A DNA stretch of 64,000 nucleotides from Antarcticibacterium flavum. Lineage in GTDB: Bacteria > Bacteroidota > Bacteroidia > Flavobacteriales > Flavobacteriaceae. Positions 53,253-62,212 of this stretch are shown one piece after another (the first letter of the stretch is position 1; each line of letters opens with the position of its first letter). Both the position numbers and the translations under genes were made by a program. The notes below the pieces were generated by a model. That model had not been told where the DNA came from, searched no databases, and worked only from the letters and a program-made list of their open reading frames with translations. The stretch spans positions 3,410,001 to 3,474,000 of the forward strand of contig NZ_CP040812.1 in NCBI RefSeq assembly GCF_006159205.1, written 5' to 3'.

Positions 53253-55010
53253 TCACATTTCTTTTTCGCTTAGTTGCTTAGCATAAAGTTCTTTGTAGTA
53301 CCCTGTCGCCTGAATGAGTTGCTGGTGGGAGCCTTCCTGAACGATTTGGCCGTTTTCAAGGATAATAATTTTATCGGCATTTTTGGCTGAAGATATCCTG
53401 CTGCTTACCAAAATAGTGGTTTTGTATTGAGAAATTTTAAACAGGTTCCCCAGGATCTCTTCTTCTGTCTCTGTATCTACTGCTGAGAGTGAATCGTCCA
53501 GCAAGAGGATTTGCGGATCATGAATGATGGCTCGGGCTATAGATACCCTTTGTTTTTGTCCGCCCGAAAGCGTGATTCCCCGTTCCCCCAGGACAGTATC
53601 ATAGCCTTTGCTGAAGCCAACAATATTCCGGTGGACTGAAGCATTTTTGGCAGCTTCGATCACTTCTTCATCTGATGCATTGGTCTTCCCAAAACGAATA
53701 TTATTTTTTATGGAATCGCTGAAGAGGAAGGCATCCTGCGGCACATAGCCAATACCGTTACGTAAATCATCGAGGTTGAGATCCTGCACATCCTTTCCGT
53801 CAATTAAAATTTCCCCTTCTTCAACATCATATAATCTTCCAATTAATTCCAGAATGGTAGATTTTCCTGAACCTGTTTTTCCTATAATCGCCAGGGTCTC
53901 TCCTTTTTTAACTTTGAAGGAAACATTCCGCAGGGCTGTAATATTTGTGTCCTCATAGGTAAAGCTCACATTCCTGAATTCTATTTCACCTTCTATAGGT
54001 GTATTCTCCGGCTGCAGATTTTTTATTTGCGGCTCTTCCTTTAAGAATTCATTGATCCGGGCCTGGGAAGCTTCTGCCTGTTGAATAATACTTGTCACCC
54101 AGCCCACGGTAGCCACGGGCCAGGTAAGCATATTTACATACAAAAGGAACTCCACGATGATCCCAATATTTTCGATTTCCCCTGAGATCACCTGCCGGCC
54201 CCCAATAAAGATCACAAGAGTATTACTAACGCCAATCAACAATACCATAAGCGGAAAAAAGAAAGCCTGTACCTTCACCAGGTCCAGGTTCTTATCCCTG
54301 CTGCCGTTGGAAAGTTCTTCAAAATTGTTGTTGGTCATTGGCTCAAGGCCATAACTTTTGATCACCGAGATACCACTAAAACTCTCCTGTGTGAAGGTGT
54401 TAAGTTTTGAGAGGTACTGCTGCACGATAGTGCTTCGCTGGTGTATGGCCACACTAAGCTTGTATATCGCAAAGGATAAGATGGGTAAAGGTGCTACCGT
54501 ATAAAGGGTCAACATGGGCGCCGTACTTACCATATACCAAATCACCACTACAAAAAGGGTGAGGGTGGTAACACTATACATAATGGCAGGCCCAAGGTAC
54601 ATCCTGACCTTTGAGACATCCTCGCTTATACGGTTCATAAGGTCTCCTGTACGGTTCTTTTTATAGAAGTTAAGTGACAGCCGCTGGTATTGCTCATACA
54701 CTTCATTTTTGAGGTCATATTCCATATGCCGGGAAACCACAATAAAGGTCTGTCTCATAAGGAAGGTGAAGAATGCAGCAATTAGGTTGGCGCCAATTAT
54801 AAGCATGATGTAATAGGAGAGCTGGGACTGGAACTCATCTGCACTATACATTCCCTCATTGACGTAATTCTTAATAAGGTTGGTGGAATCTCCTATAAAT
54901 TGGACCGGGTATAACGCAAAGATCCTGGCCACTATGGTTATAATAAAGCCAAGGATCAATTTCCATTTATATTTATAAAAATATTTATTTAAGTGTCTTA
55001 ATTCCTTCAT
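53253..55010 (-). CDS. ABC exporter half-transporter with degenerate ATP site
   Basis: 585 residues: six membrane helices (about 15-300) of type I ABC exporter, then the ATPase domain. Walker A AIIGKTGSGKSTILELIG and signature LSGGQKQRVSIARAIIHD are intact. The Walker B is LLLDDSLSAVDTETEE, with Asp where the catalytic Glu is expected, and the switch region is LVSSRISSAKNADK, with Ser where His is expected. This pattern is that of the degenerate half (such as BmrC/YheI-type) of heterodimeric exporters, but no partner gene adjoins it. Probably exports drugs or lipids. Confidence 0.9.
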   Translation of the reverse strand: MKELRHLNKYFYKYKWKLILGFIITIVARIFALYPVQFIGDSTNLIKNYVNEGMYSADEFQSQLSYYIMLIIGANLIAAFFTFLMRQTFIVVSRHMEYDLKNEVYEQYQRLSLNFYKKNRTGDLMNRISEDVSKVRMYLGPAIMYSVTTLTLFVVVIWYMVSTAPMLTLYTVAPLPILSFAIYKLSVAIHQRSTIVQQYLSKLNTFTQESFSGISVIKSYGLEPMTNNNFEELSNGSRDKNLDLVKVQAFFFPLMVLLIGVSNTLVIFIGGRQVISGEIENIGIIVEFLLYVNMLTWPVATVGWVTSIIQQAEASQARINEFLKEEPQIKNLQPENTPIEGEIEFRNVSFTYEDTNITALRNVSFKVKKGETLAIIGKTGSGKSTILELIGRLYDVEEGEILIDGKDVQDLNLDDLRNGIGYVPQDAFLFSDSIKNNIRFGKTNASDEEVIEAAKNASVHRNIVGFSKGYDTVLGERGITLSGGQKQRVSIARAIIHDPQILLLDDSLSAVDTETEEEILGNLFKISQYKTTILVSSRISSAKNADKIIILENGQIVQEGSHQQLIQATGYYKELYAKQLSEKEM

Positions 55011-55073
55011 ATGTCATTATTGCCGAATTCTCATTTTAAGAGAGTAATTAAGCGGGGAAAATAAAATATTCAT

Positions 55074-55081
55074 TATTTTTG
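55074..55081 (+). promoter_or_regulatory. Candidate -7 box (TATTTTTG) of the leucine dehydrogenase gene
   Basis: Exact TAnnTTTG match followed by CAACC, 51 bp before the ATG. No clear -33 TTG. Confidence 0.45.
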
Positions 55082-55131
55082 CAACCTGATTTTTACAATA
55101 AAGAAAAAATCCAAAGTTAAAAACAATTTCT

Positions 55132-56232
55132 ATGCAAGTTGATGTGCTAAGTGCAAAAGAACTTAAATCCAGCGGGCCGGTATTTGGCCAGCTATCCTTT
55201 GACGATCACGAGCAAGTGGTTTTTTGCAACGACAAAGATACAGGATTAAAGGCAATAATAGGTATTCACAATACTGTTTTAGGACCTGCCCTGGGAGGTA
55301 CCAGGATGTGGAAATACAACAGCGAATGGGAAGCTTTGAACGACGTACTAAGGCTGTCCCGCGGGATGACCTACAAGAGCGCCATTACAGGATTAAACCT
55401 GGGTGGTGGTAAGGCTGTCCTTATAGGTGATGCCAAAACCGAAAAAACTCCGCAACTTATGCGCAGGTTCGGGGAGTTTGTTCATTCCCTTAGCGGAAAG
55501 TACATCACTGCAGAAGATGTGGGAATGGATACAGAGGATATGGATATTGTAAGGGAAGTTACTCCTTATGTTACCGGTATCTCTGAATCTAAAGGAGGCG
55601 CCGGGAATCCTTCACCTATTACCGCCTACGGGGTGTTCATGGGAATGAAGGCAGCGGCAAAATATAAATTTGGAAGTGACGATCTTGACGGGAAAAAGGT
55701 GCTGGTACAGGGTATTGGCCACGTGGGCGAATCTCTTGTGGAACACCTTAGCAATGAAGGGGCACAGGTTTTTATTGCAGATATCAACCCTGCGCGCCTG
55801 GAGGAGATCAGTAAAAAATACAGCGCCAGTATCTATAATGATGATGTATATGCTGCGCCTGTAGATATCTACGCTCCCTGCGCCCTTGGTGCAACTATAA
55901 ATGATGACACTATTAATAAGCTTAAGGCCTCTATTATTGCAGGTGCAGCAAACAACCAGCTGGCAGATGAGAAGGTGCACGGTAAACTTTTACAGGAAAG
56001 AGGGATCCTATATGCTCCAGATTTCCTTATCAACGCCGGGGGGATCATCAATGTGTATGCTGAACTTGAGGGGTATGACAGGAAAGAGATCATGCGAAAG
56101 ACTGAAAATATCTACCATACCACCCTTGAAATTCTTAAGACTGCTGAAGATAAGAACATCCCTACCCATTATGCCGCATTGCAAATTGCACAGCAGCGTA
56201 TTGATGATAGAAAAAAGGAGAATTTTAGGTAA
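55132..56232 (+). CDS. Leucine dehydrogenase (Glu/Leu/Phe/Val dehydrogenase family)
   Basis: 366 residues. The catalytic glycine-rich loop GLNLGGGKAVLIGDAKTEKT carries the substrate-binding Lys; the NAD-binding domain starts at KKVLVQGIGHVGESLVEHLS, with the acidic FIADINPARL that favours NAD+. APCALGATINDDTINKLKAS and IIAGAANNQLADEKVHGKLL follow. It deaminates leucine and other branched-chain amino acids to keto acids, which feed branched-chain fatty acids in flavobacteria. Length normal. Alone, divergent from the ABC transporter gene. Confidence 0.92.
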   Translation: MQVDVLSAKELKSSGPVFGQLSFDDHEQVVFCNDKDTGLKAIIGIHNTVLGPALGGTRMWKYNSEWEALNDVLRLSRGMTYKSAITGLNLGGGKAVLIGDAKTEKTPQLMRRFGEFVHSLSGKYITAEDVGMDTEDMDIVREVTPYVTGISESKGGAGNPSPITAYGVFMGMKAAAKYKFGSDDLDGKKVLVQGIGHVGESLVEHLSNEGAQVFIADINPARLEEISKKYSASIYNDDVYAAPVDIYAPCALGATINDDTINKLKASIIAGAANNQLADEKVHGKLLQERGILYAPDFLINAGGIINVYAELEGYDRKEIMRKTENIYHTTLEILKTAEDKNIPTHYAALQIAQQRIDDRKKENFR

Positions 56233-56440
56233 GTAGTCCGCATAGGACAATTGACCTGAGGATATCTTCAAAAAGCGCAACGAGTTTTTATGATTCTATG
56301 TAAAGACTTTTTAAGTAGTGAAGGAGATTAAAGTTACTCATTATTAGTTAATTGGTTTTAGTCCAGACTCTAAATTCCAGTAGCGAAGCGGTCAAGACTC
56401 TTTTTACGGAAAACAATGCTAGGTAGTTTCAAATAAATGC

Positions 56441-56448
56441 TATTTTTG
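56441..56448 (+). promoter_or_regulatory. Candidate -7 box (TATTTTTG) of nusB
   Basis: Exact TAnnTTTG match; the transcript start would lie about 6 bp downstream, inside the hairpin described separately. 57 bp before the nusB ATG. Confidence 0.5.
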
Positions 56449-56477
56449 CAGGGCGAAAGAGAATTCTTTCGCCCTGC
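56448..56477 (+). promoter_or_regulatory. Leader hairpin of nusB
   Basis: Perfect inverted repeat GCAGGGCGAAAGA-GAAT-TCTTTCGCCCTGC (13-bp stem, 4-base loop), followed by TAATTTTTAAAAAG. Lies between the promoter-like box and the nusB ATG (56505). It could be an operator, attenuator or leader-stabilising stem. Confidence 0.55.
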
Positions 56478-56504
56478 TAATTTTTAAAAAGTTCTTTTAC
56501 ACCT

Positions 56505-57449
56505 ATGTTGACCAGAAGACATATTCGAGTTAAAGTAATGCAGTCCCTATATGCATTCCACCAAAGCCAGAATACGAATTTCCAGACGGAAGAGAAATTC
56601 CTGCAAAAAAGCATGCAGGAAATGTATGACCTGTTTCTGCTACAGCTGAAACTGATAATCGAGATAAGGAACTATTCTGAAAGATACCTCGAGAAATCAC
56701 AGAAAAAATTTCTGGCAACTAGTGAAGATAAAGACCCGAACAGGAAATTCCTGGATAACAGGGTCATAGCAATTCTTGAGAACAACAATCACCTTAATGA
56801 CCTTCTGGAAGAAAGAAAGATCACCCACTGGAACCGGGATGGGGAATATGTTGCTATCCTATGGGAGGAGATCATGAAGAGCGAAGCCTTTGAAAGTTAT
56901 ATGTCTACCAGGACCTCAACTTTTAAAGAAGATAAAGATTTTGTGATCCTGTTGCTTAAGGAGATCATTGCCCCTAACGAAAAATTATACGATTATCTTG
57001 AGGATACAAAGCTAACCTGGCTGGACGACCTTCCTCTTGTAAACACCGCTATTCTAAAATTCCTTAATAAACTTAAGGAAAGTTCAAAACAGGAAGCCAA
57101 ACTTCCCGGCCTGTTCAAAAGCGAAGAGGACGAGGAATTTGCTATAAATCTTTTTAGGAAGGTTTATGTGAACGATGAGGAACTGGCAGGGGAGATGCTG
57201 GGCAAGACCCCAAACTGGGATAAGGAAAGAATTGCAGAAATAGATACCATTCTCATCAAGATGGCAATTTGTGAATTCCTGCATTTTTCCTCCATACCTG
57301 TGAAGGTTACTATCAATGAATACCTTGAGATCGCAAAGGAATACAGCACCCCTAAAAGCAGTATTTTTATTAACGGGGTCCTGGATAAACTTTCTAAAGA
57401 ATACCAGGAGGAGAAGCGATTAAATAAAATTGGCCGCGGTCTTATGTAA
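56505..57449 (+). CDS. nusB: Transcription antitermination factor NusB
   Basis: 314 residues, long against ~140 in proteobacteria but usual for Bacteroidota. MLTRRHIRVKVMQSLYAFHQ is the conserved RNA-binding arginine-rich helix of NusB. The C-terminal half has the NusB helical core: RIAEIDTILIKMAICEFLHF then VKVTINEYLEIAKEYSTPKS and FINGVLDKLSKEY, with the typical 'F(I/V)NGVLD' end. It binds boxA RNA with NusE in rRNA antitermination. Followed 48 bp on by the DUF1573 lipoprotein and yajC, likely one unit. Confidence 0.95.
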   Translation: MLTRRHIRVKVMQSLYAFHQSQNTNFQTEEKFLQKSMQEMYDLFLLQLKLIIEIRNYSERYLEKSQKKFLATSEDKDPNRKFLDNRVIAILENNNHLNDLLEERKITHWNRDGEYVAILWEEIMKSEAFESYMSTRTSTFKEDKDFVILLLKEIIAPNEKLYDYLEDTKLTWLDDLPLVNTAILKFLNKLKESSKQEAKLPGLFKSEEDEEFAINLFRKVYVNDEELAGEMLGKTPNWDKERIAEIDTILIKMAICEFLHFSSIPVKVTINEYLEIAKEYSTPKSSIFINGVLDKLSKEYQEEKRLNKIGRGLM

Positions 57450-57497
57450 TTCTAAAAATTTAGTATTTTTAACCTTTAAAATTTAAACTCAATTATT

Positions 57498-57959
57498 ATG
57501 AAAAAAGGGATCTTATTAATAGCAGCCATTGGTGCTATGTTCTTTACTTCCTGTAAGGACGATGCTTCCAGCAAAGTAAAGGCAGAAAATGTAGAAACTG
57601 CGGCAGAGCGTGACGCACAGGCAGTTTATTATCCAGAAATGACCTTTGAAGAAGAGGAGCATGACTTTGGAAACATCAAGAGAGGAACAAACGTAGAGCA
57701 TACGTTCAAGTTCACCAACACTGGAAAAGCTCCTTTGGTGATCACCAATGCTACCAGCTCTTGTGGATGTACAGTTCCAACCTATCCAAGAAATGAGTCT
57801 ATCGCACCTGGAGAAACCCGCGAAATGACTGTTAAATTTGATGGTTCAGGACAGGGACAAACCACAAAGACTGTAAATATTACCGCCAATACAGAGAGTG
57901 GTTCAGAAAAAATAAGAATCAAAGCTTTTGTTGAGACTGATGCCACACCGGCCAGCTAG
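57498..57959 (+). CDS. DUF1573 lipoprotein
   Basis: 153 residues. Lipoprotein signal MKKGILLIAAIGAMFFTSCK with Cys19 as lipidated residue, then an Asp-rich start and the DUF1573 (Ig-like/ASH-type) domain: TFEEEEHDFGNIKRGTNVEH, FKFTNTGKAPLVITNATSSC and GCTVPTYPRNESIAPGETRE. Frequent in Bacteroidota next to nusB and yajC, as here. The role is unknown; the conserved order suggests a link with protein export or envelope assembly, which is inference. Confidence 0.9.
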   Translation: MKKGILLIAAIGAMFFTSCKDDASSKVKAENVETAAERDAQAVYYPEMTFEEEEHDFGNIKRGTNVEHTFKFTNTGKAPLVITNATSSCGCTVPTYPRNESIAPGETREMTVKFDGSGQGQTTKTVNITANTESGSEKIRIKAFVETDATPAS

Positions 57960-57980
57960 AAAAGTTTTTAAACCAGTTTA

Positions 57981-58292
57981 ATGGAACAATTATCACAGTT
58001 TGCCCCAATTATTCTAATGTTTGTAGTGGTGTATTTTTTTATGATACGCCCGCAAATGAAAAGAGCTAAACAAGAAAAGAATTTTGCAGCCGAGCTTAAA
58101 CGAGGTGACCGTATCGTTACCAAAAGCGGGATGCATGGCAAGATCATTGACTTTAGCGAAAAGAATAATGCGGTAATTATCGAAACCGGAGCAGGTAAGA
58201 TCACTTTTGACAGGTCTTCCATATCAATGGAAATGAGTAAAAAGCTTAACGAGCCGGTTGCAGAGAAAAAAGCAGTAGCAGAGAAGAAATAA
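57981..58292 (+). CDS. yajC: Preprotein translocase subunit YajC
   Basis: 103 residues. One membrane helix (FAPIILMFVVVYFFMIRPQM) with the hallmark RPQ, then MKRAKQEKNFAAELKRGDRI, VTKSGMHGKIIDFSEKNNAV and the end KLNEPVAEKKA. Accessory part of the SecDF-YajC complex. ATG 21 bp after the DUF1573 stop; followed by a terminator. Confidence 0.94.
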   Translation: MEQLSQFAPIILMFVVVYFFMIRPQMKRAKQEKNFAAELKRGDRIVTKSGMHGKIIDFSEKNNAVIIETGAGKITFDRSSISMEMSKKLNEPVAEKKAVAEKK

Positions 58293-58308
58293 TTTTTCTG
58301 CAAAATCG

Positions 58309-58347
58309 AATAAAAAAAGCGGTGGATTTTTCCATCGCTTTTTTTAT
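58309..58347 (+). terminator. Rho-independent terminator of the nusB-yajC unit
   Basis: AAAAAAAGCGGTGGA-TTTT-TCCATCGCTTTTTTT: a long stem with one mismatch and a run of T. 17-55 bp after the yajC stop. Confidence 0.85.
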
Positions 58348-58394
58348 TTACTTAAATCTGGGATTCTCTAGTGTAGAAGGGGAGTTTAAAATTA

Positions 58395-58510
58395 AGACAT
58401 CACCTGTTTTACTTTAGCGACAGCGGAAGGTGAAAATGTATCGAGACCTCTCGTACTCCCAAGAGTTCCCGATACAAATTCCTTCTCCCTCCCGGTCGAA
58501 AAAATTCACT
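58395..58510. repeat. Family F hairpin element
   Basis: Same plan as the long direct repeats near parDE: TTTAGCGACAGCGGAAGG, TGTATCGAGA ... CCCGATACA inverted pair, then TCTCCCTCCCGGTCG. Followed by TACCATTGACGTATTTC, which resembles the DNA at the right end of the IS110 element. Confidence 0.8.
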
Positions 58511-58559
58511 ACCATTGACGTATTTCATGAGAGCTTACTTTTTTACGGTAAATTTGAAA

Positions 58560-58830
58560 AAAAGGTATCGAGTTTATCCCCATTTCATAAGACCGCTTGT
58601 TCTTTTTTGCTGCAATCCTCTCCCTCTGGTCGTCGGTTGCAAGAAAAGATCCAAAAAAGTCGAGGCTTACGAAAGCTTCTCTAAATTTATCATTCGGTGG
58701 CTAAATTTTAGGAACTCGCGTGCAAATACTTTCTGGTAAGATTAATCCGTTGCGCTCAAACAGTCCCCTCTCATTTCAAATTTTACGATAAACTTTTGTA
58801 GGCCGGAGAAAAACGGCATCACCTCACGCT
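58560..58830 (+). repeat. Dispersed repeat E, third copy
   Basis: CCGCTTGTTCTTTTTTGCTG, TCTCCCTCTGGTCGTCGGTT, AGTCGAGGCTTACGAAAGC, TCATTCGGTGGCTAAATTTT and AAATTTTACGATAAACTTTT in the same order as at 32085-32300. Confidence 0.8.
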
Positions 58831-58914
58831 AATAGAATTTTTTATCAGGATCTCGAACTGACGATTCGTTTGTTATAAGAAATAAAACTTCCTCAGAGAT
58901 TCAACCGTCAGGTC

Positions 58915-59040
58915 GAGTGTTTTTACCTGCAGCGACAGCGGAAGGTAAAAATGTATCGAGACCTCTTGTTTATTACGAACTCCAAAGAGTTCTCGATACA
59001 AATTTCTTCTCCCTCCCGGTCGAAAGAATTCCCTCGAACT
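58915..59040. repeat. Family F hairpin element, second copy here
   Basis: TTTTTACCTGCAGCGACAGC and GGAAGGTAAAAA form a stem; TGTATCGAGA and TCTCGATACA pair further out; ends TCTCCCTCCCGGTCGAAAG. Confidence 0.82.
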
Positions 59041-59104
59041 GAGGATTCGTTTAAAAAAAAAATTCTAGCGGTTTCGAGATCTTTAGGACAATAATGATTA
59101 AAAT

Positions 59105-59566
59105 TCAAATCTTCACCATTTCCGCGAGCTTCTCATTCCCCTTCATACGGGCATGATGATAGGCAGTGCTGCCCTTCATGTCCTCCAGGGTTCTGTCTGC
59201 ACCCCGGTCCAGGAGCAACTTCACGATTTCCTCCTGCTCAAACATGGTTGCATAGATTAGAGCGGTTGCTCCCTGGGAATTTTTTGCATTTATATTGGCC
59301 CCATTAACTATTAAAAGTTCTGCTATATCTTTATATCCCTTAAAGCTCACTCCAATGAGTGCGGTATTATCTGCAACATCCCTGGCATCCACACTGGCTC
59401 CGGAATTCAATATAGTTTTGGTTACTTCATAATTTCCGTTATAGCCGGCAAGGACGAGCGGCGGGAAGCCTTTTTCATCCCTTTTTTCTGCCAGGGAAGG
59501 ATCTTCCTCCAGTCTCTGTTTTACCTGCCCTGCATTCCCTGTACGTATTAATTCAAAAAATTCCAT
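59105..59566 (-). CDS. Ankyrin-repeat protein
   Basis: 153 residues, almost wholly ankyrin repeats of ~33 residues: GFPPLVLAGYNGNYEVTKTI (repeat 2), NTALIGVSFKGYKDIAELLI (3), ATALIYATMFEQEEIVKLLL (4) and STAYHHARMKGNEKLAEMVK (5), each with the (G/D)-x-T-(A/P)-L-x-x-A core. No signal peptide, so a cytoplasmic protein-binding scaffold. Single gene, partner unknown. Confidence 0.92.
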   Translation of the reverse strand: MEFFELIRTGNAGQVKQRLEEDPSLAEKRDEKGFPPLVLAGYNGNYEVTKTILNSGASVDARDVADNTALIGVSFKGYKDIAELLIVNGANINAKNSQGATALIYATMFEQEEIVKLLLDRGADRTLEDMKGSTAYHHARMKGNEKLAEMVKI

Positions 59567-59829
59567 AGTTTATATAATTTTTCAGAAGGCCCGGAGTATT
59601 GGGTATAGTTCCGGTATTCTGTGGTTAGTTACTTATTTTCAGCAGCGCGTTAAATGTTTCAGATTAATAAAAATAATTATTCAGAAATTCTGAATTTTTC
59701 TCCCGCCCAAATCTTTCCGCAAAAAAGATAAAAATAGAGGATGGGACATTTAGAATCATGCTTCCTTTATTACTAATATTTTGGGCTTTATAAATTTTTC
59801 CCATTAAACTCTCGAGCTTTAATTACTTC

Positions 59830-61614
59830 CTATTTATTTTTTCCCCTGGCAGATCCCGGGGGAGGGTACTCTATTGAATTTTTAAGCCGCTCTATTTCAT
59901 TGGGATCAAAGCCGGGGAGTTGCATTTCATTTTGCTCCTGCCATTTTTGCACTTCCTCCTCTGCTTCCTGTCTTTTTTCAGATGATACCCCCTGGTCCTT
60001 AGCAAAATATAGAGTCTGGGAAGGGAAAGCGAAGTCTGTCCCGCTTTTTTCCACTACATCCATAAGCCGAAGAAGGAGGTCTTCCCTAACTTCTAAAAAA
60101 TCATCAAACCCGGCAGCAGTTATATAGGACCATACCTCCAGGTTAATAGAGGTGGAACCCAGCCCAATGAATCTTACTCTTGCAGGATCAGGACTTACCT
60201 TTGGGTGGGCATAAAGCACCCTCCTTAATTTCACCAATAAATATCTTATTTGATTTGGGGTGGTTTCATACCTTACTCCCAGGACGGTATGGAACAGGAA
60301 CCTGTCCCTGTGGGCATAGTTCTCTATCCTGGTAGAGGAGAATTCCCCATTTGGGATGGTGACTATGGTTCTTTCATTGGTCCTTATCCTGGTGGAGCGT
60401 ATTCCAATGGACTCTACCGTCCCAACGGTGTCCCCAACTTTGCAAAAATCCCCAACCCTCACGGGTTGATCTGTAATAAGGGTGACGCTTCCCACAAAAT
60501 TCTCTACTGTTTTTTGAGCACCCAGTGCCAGGGCAATACCTCCAATACCCAGGGCTGCCAGTCCTGTGGTGACATCTACTCCAATTGCTCCCAGGATTGC
60601 AATAACCCCGAAAATAACTATGGCAGCTTTGGCTGTTCTACGTAAAAACAGCACAACAGATATTCCCGACGCATTGCCTCGCATAGTCATACGTCTTTTG
60701 CTAAAGCTGCCAATGAAATCTGTAAGTCGCCAAAGTAACAATAGTAATGCTACCAACCCTATGATGAGGGTGATCCAGCTCAATCGCTGCCGTACCAGGA
60801 TGGAAAGCCCAATCTCCTGTGACAGGATCACAAACAGCCATACAGCAAGATAGATCCTTATTGGAAGTGCAAAGGCCTTTATTATTCCTGCGGTTGGTTC
60901 TGTACGGGCTTTAACCCAGAATTTAGGGATAAGGAATTTAATTAACCATATGATCCCCCAGGCCAGGAGGTAAGCAACTACTACCAGCAGGAGCATGACC
61001 ACCCATTGGGCAATGGATACTCCACCCCAGGTCCTTTCTTCAAGAAAATCTGGGATCACACGTTCCACAGGTAGGACCTCCTCCGGACTTACCGTAGCGA
61101 TCATCTCCATAGTTTCTGAAGAAAATAACCAAATAGGGCCCCCATCCGGACCTGTGGTTTGCTCCACCAGAAGATCCACACTTTCCTCTTCTATATTTAC
61201 TGTTCCCACTCTGTCTACCCCGGGAGGAAGATCATCTCCGGTATTACCGTCCGGTTCATTGCTTATCCAGGTATAGGGCATGATATTTCCCCCGCGATCC
61301 AGGAGCCGCTGTAGATTTTCAACCAGATTTTCAGCTTCTTCTTGAGAGCTTATCCCTGCCCGTAGATTAAAATACCTGCTCGCCCTTAAAACCTCCCCTC
61401 CGGCTACAGCCCTTATGTAACCGTTAACAGTTCCCCTGGGGGTTCGTCTTCCAAGGGTATCTTCAGGAAATTCTGCCAGAGGGTCTACATTCTCTTCTGT
61501 TTCCTGTGCAGGTAAGACCTGTGCAGTAACCTGGATCCCATTTCCGGATAGCAGCATGATGGAAAGGACCAGGTACAATAAGAATATTTGTGAAGCTTGA
61601 CAAGTACCGCGCAT
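59830..61614 (-). CDS. MscS-family mechanosensitive ion channel, large
   Basis: 594 residues. N-terminal signal-like helix (FLLYLVLSIMLLSGNGIQVT), a ~150-residue periplasmic part (VNGYIRAVAGGEVLRASRYF), then four to five membrane helices. The pore helix TM3 and upper beta-domain are clear: GLAALGIGGIALALGAQKTV then ENFVGSVTLITDQPVRVGDF and CKVGDTVGTVESIGIRSTRI, NERTIVTIPNGEFSSTRIEN. The C-terminus is proline-rich. It should release solutes on hypo-osmotic shock. Single gene. Confidence 0.92.
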   Translation of the reverse strand: MRGTCQASQIFLLYLVLSIMLLSGNGIQVTAQVLPAQETEENVDPLAEFPEDTLGRRTPRGTVNGYIRAVAGGEVLRASRYFNLRAGISSQEEAENLVENLQRLLDRGGNIMPYTWISNEPDGNTGDDLPPGVDRVGTVNIEEESVDLLVEQTTGPDGGPIWLFSSETMEMIATVSPEEVLPVERVIPDFLEERTWGGVSIAQWVVMLLLVVVAYLLAWGIIWLIKFLIPKFWVKARTEPTAGIIKAFALPIRIYLAVWLFVILSQEIGLSILVRQRLSWITLIIGLVALLLLLWRLTDFIGSFSKRRMTMRGNASGISVVLFLRRTAKAAIVIFGVIAILGAIGVDVTTGLAALGIGGIALALGAQKTVENFVGSVTLITDQPVRVGDFCKVGDTVGTVESIGIRSTRIRTNERTIVTIPNGEFSSTRIENYAHRDRFLFHTVLGVRYETTPNQIRYLLVKLRRVLYAHPKVSPDPARVRFIGLGSTSINLEVWSYITAAGFDDFLEVREDLLLRLMDVVEKSGTDFAFPSQTLYFAKDQGVSSEKRQEAEEEVQKWQEQNEMQLPGFDPNEIERLKNSIEYPPPGSARGKNK

Positions 61615-61761
61615 ATAAGCTAAGATAAAGCTTTAATTTTTGCAGGATTTTAAAATAACTTTAAAATTTGGGGGAAGTACCTGCCCCTCCTGTTTTTAAT
61701 AAAGCATCATGAGACCGGTGGAAATCCCGGGGAAAAGTGGGAATGGGATTTATTCTTAAAA

Positions 61762-61998
61762 TTAATTGCATTCTCCCGCTTTCCAGGTTAGCACCCCATT
61801 ACGGGAGGCCATGCAGGGATTGCTGTAAGTCTTGCCATCGCAACCACAAACCGGGGCATATTCCATGGTGCAGGGGCCCTCACTTATCTTTGTCTCATCA
61901 ATACAATCTACATTGCCAGTTGCTTCACAGGAGAAAAGCAGGGTGGTGATGAGGAAGAGGCAAATGAAATTATCCCGGGGGAAATATCTTTGTATCAT
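61762..61998 (-). CDS. Kazal-type domain lipoprotein
   Basis: 78 residues. Lipoprotein signal (FICLFLITTLLFSC, Cys24 lipidated), then a single Kazal inhibitor domain of ~47 residues: CIDETKISEGPCTMEYAPVC, GCDGKTYSNPCMASRNGVL and a last Cys near the end, with the six-cysteine spacing and the C-G-x-D-G-x-T-Y-x-N-x-C core. Kazal domains inhibit serine proteases such as subtilisins; a membrane-anchored one may protect the envelope. No target is known. Confidence 0.88.
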   Translation of the reverse strand: MIQRYFPRDNFICLFLITTLLFSCEATGNVDCIDETKISEGPCTMEYAPVCGCDGKTYSNPCMASRNGVLTWKAGECN

Positions 61999-62212
61999 TT
62001 TATTTTTTTCAGAATGGAATTAATTCTCTTTTATACCTATATGACCTATAAGTTTTAAATGGTTGCGTGGGAGATGCGGGAAATTGGTCCCTGAGTAAAG
62101 ACATCAGAAAAAAGTGTCTTAAGGATCATTTCAGCATAAAATTATATAAAACAATTACGATACATTAAAAGAAGGTAGTTATAAATAGGATCCCCACGGA
62201 AAAATGAACTTT

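Larger units (their letters stand above)
58293..59104. other. Gene-free repeat region after yajC
   Basis: After the terminator: family F element (58395-58500), family E element (58560-58830), then a second family F element (58915-59040). No gene; frames seen here are repeat translations. Confidence 0.7.

Noticed and set aside
58430..58739. Open frames of 74-84 codons after yajC
   Set aside because: They cover repeat families F and E; other copies do not keep the frame.
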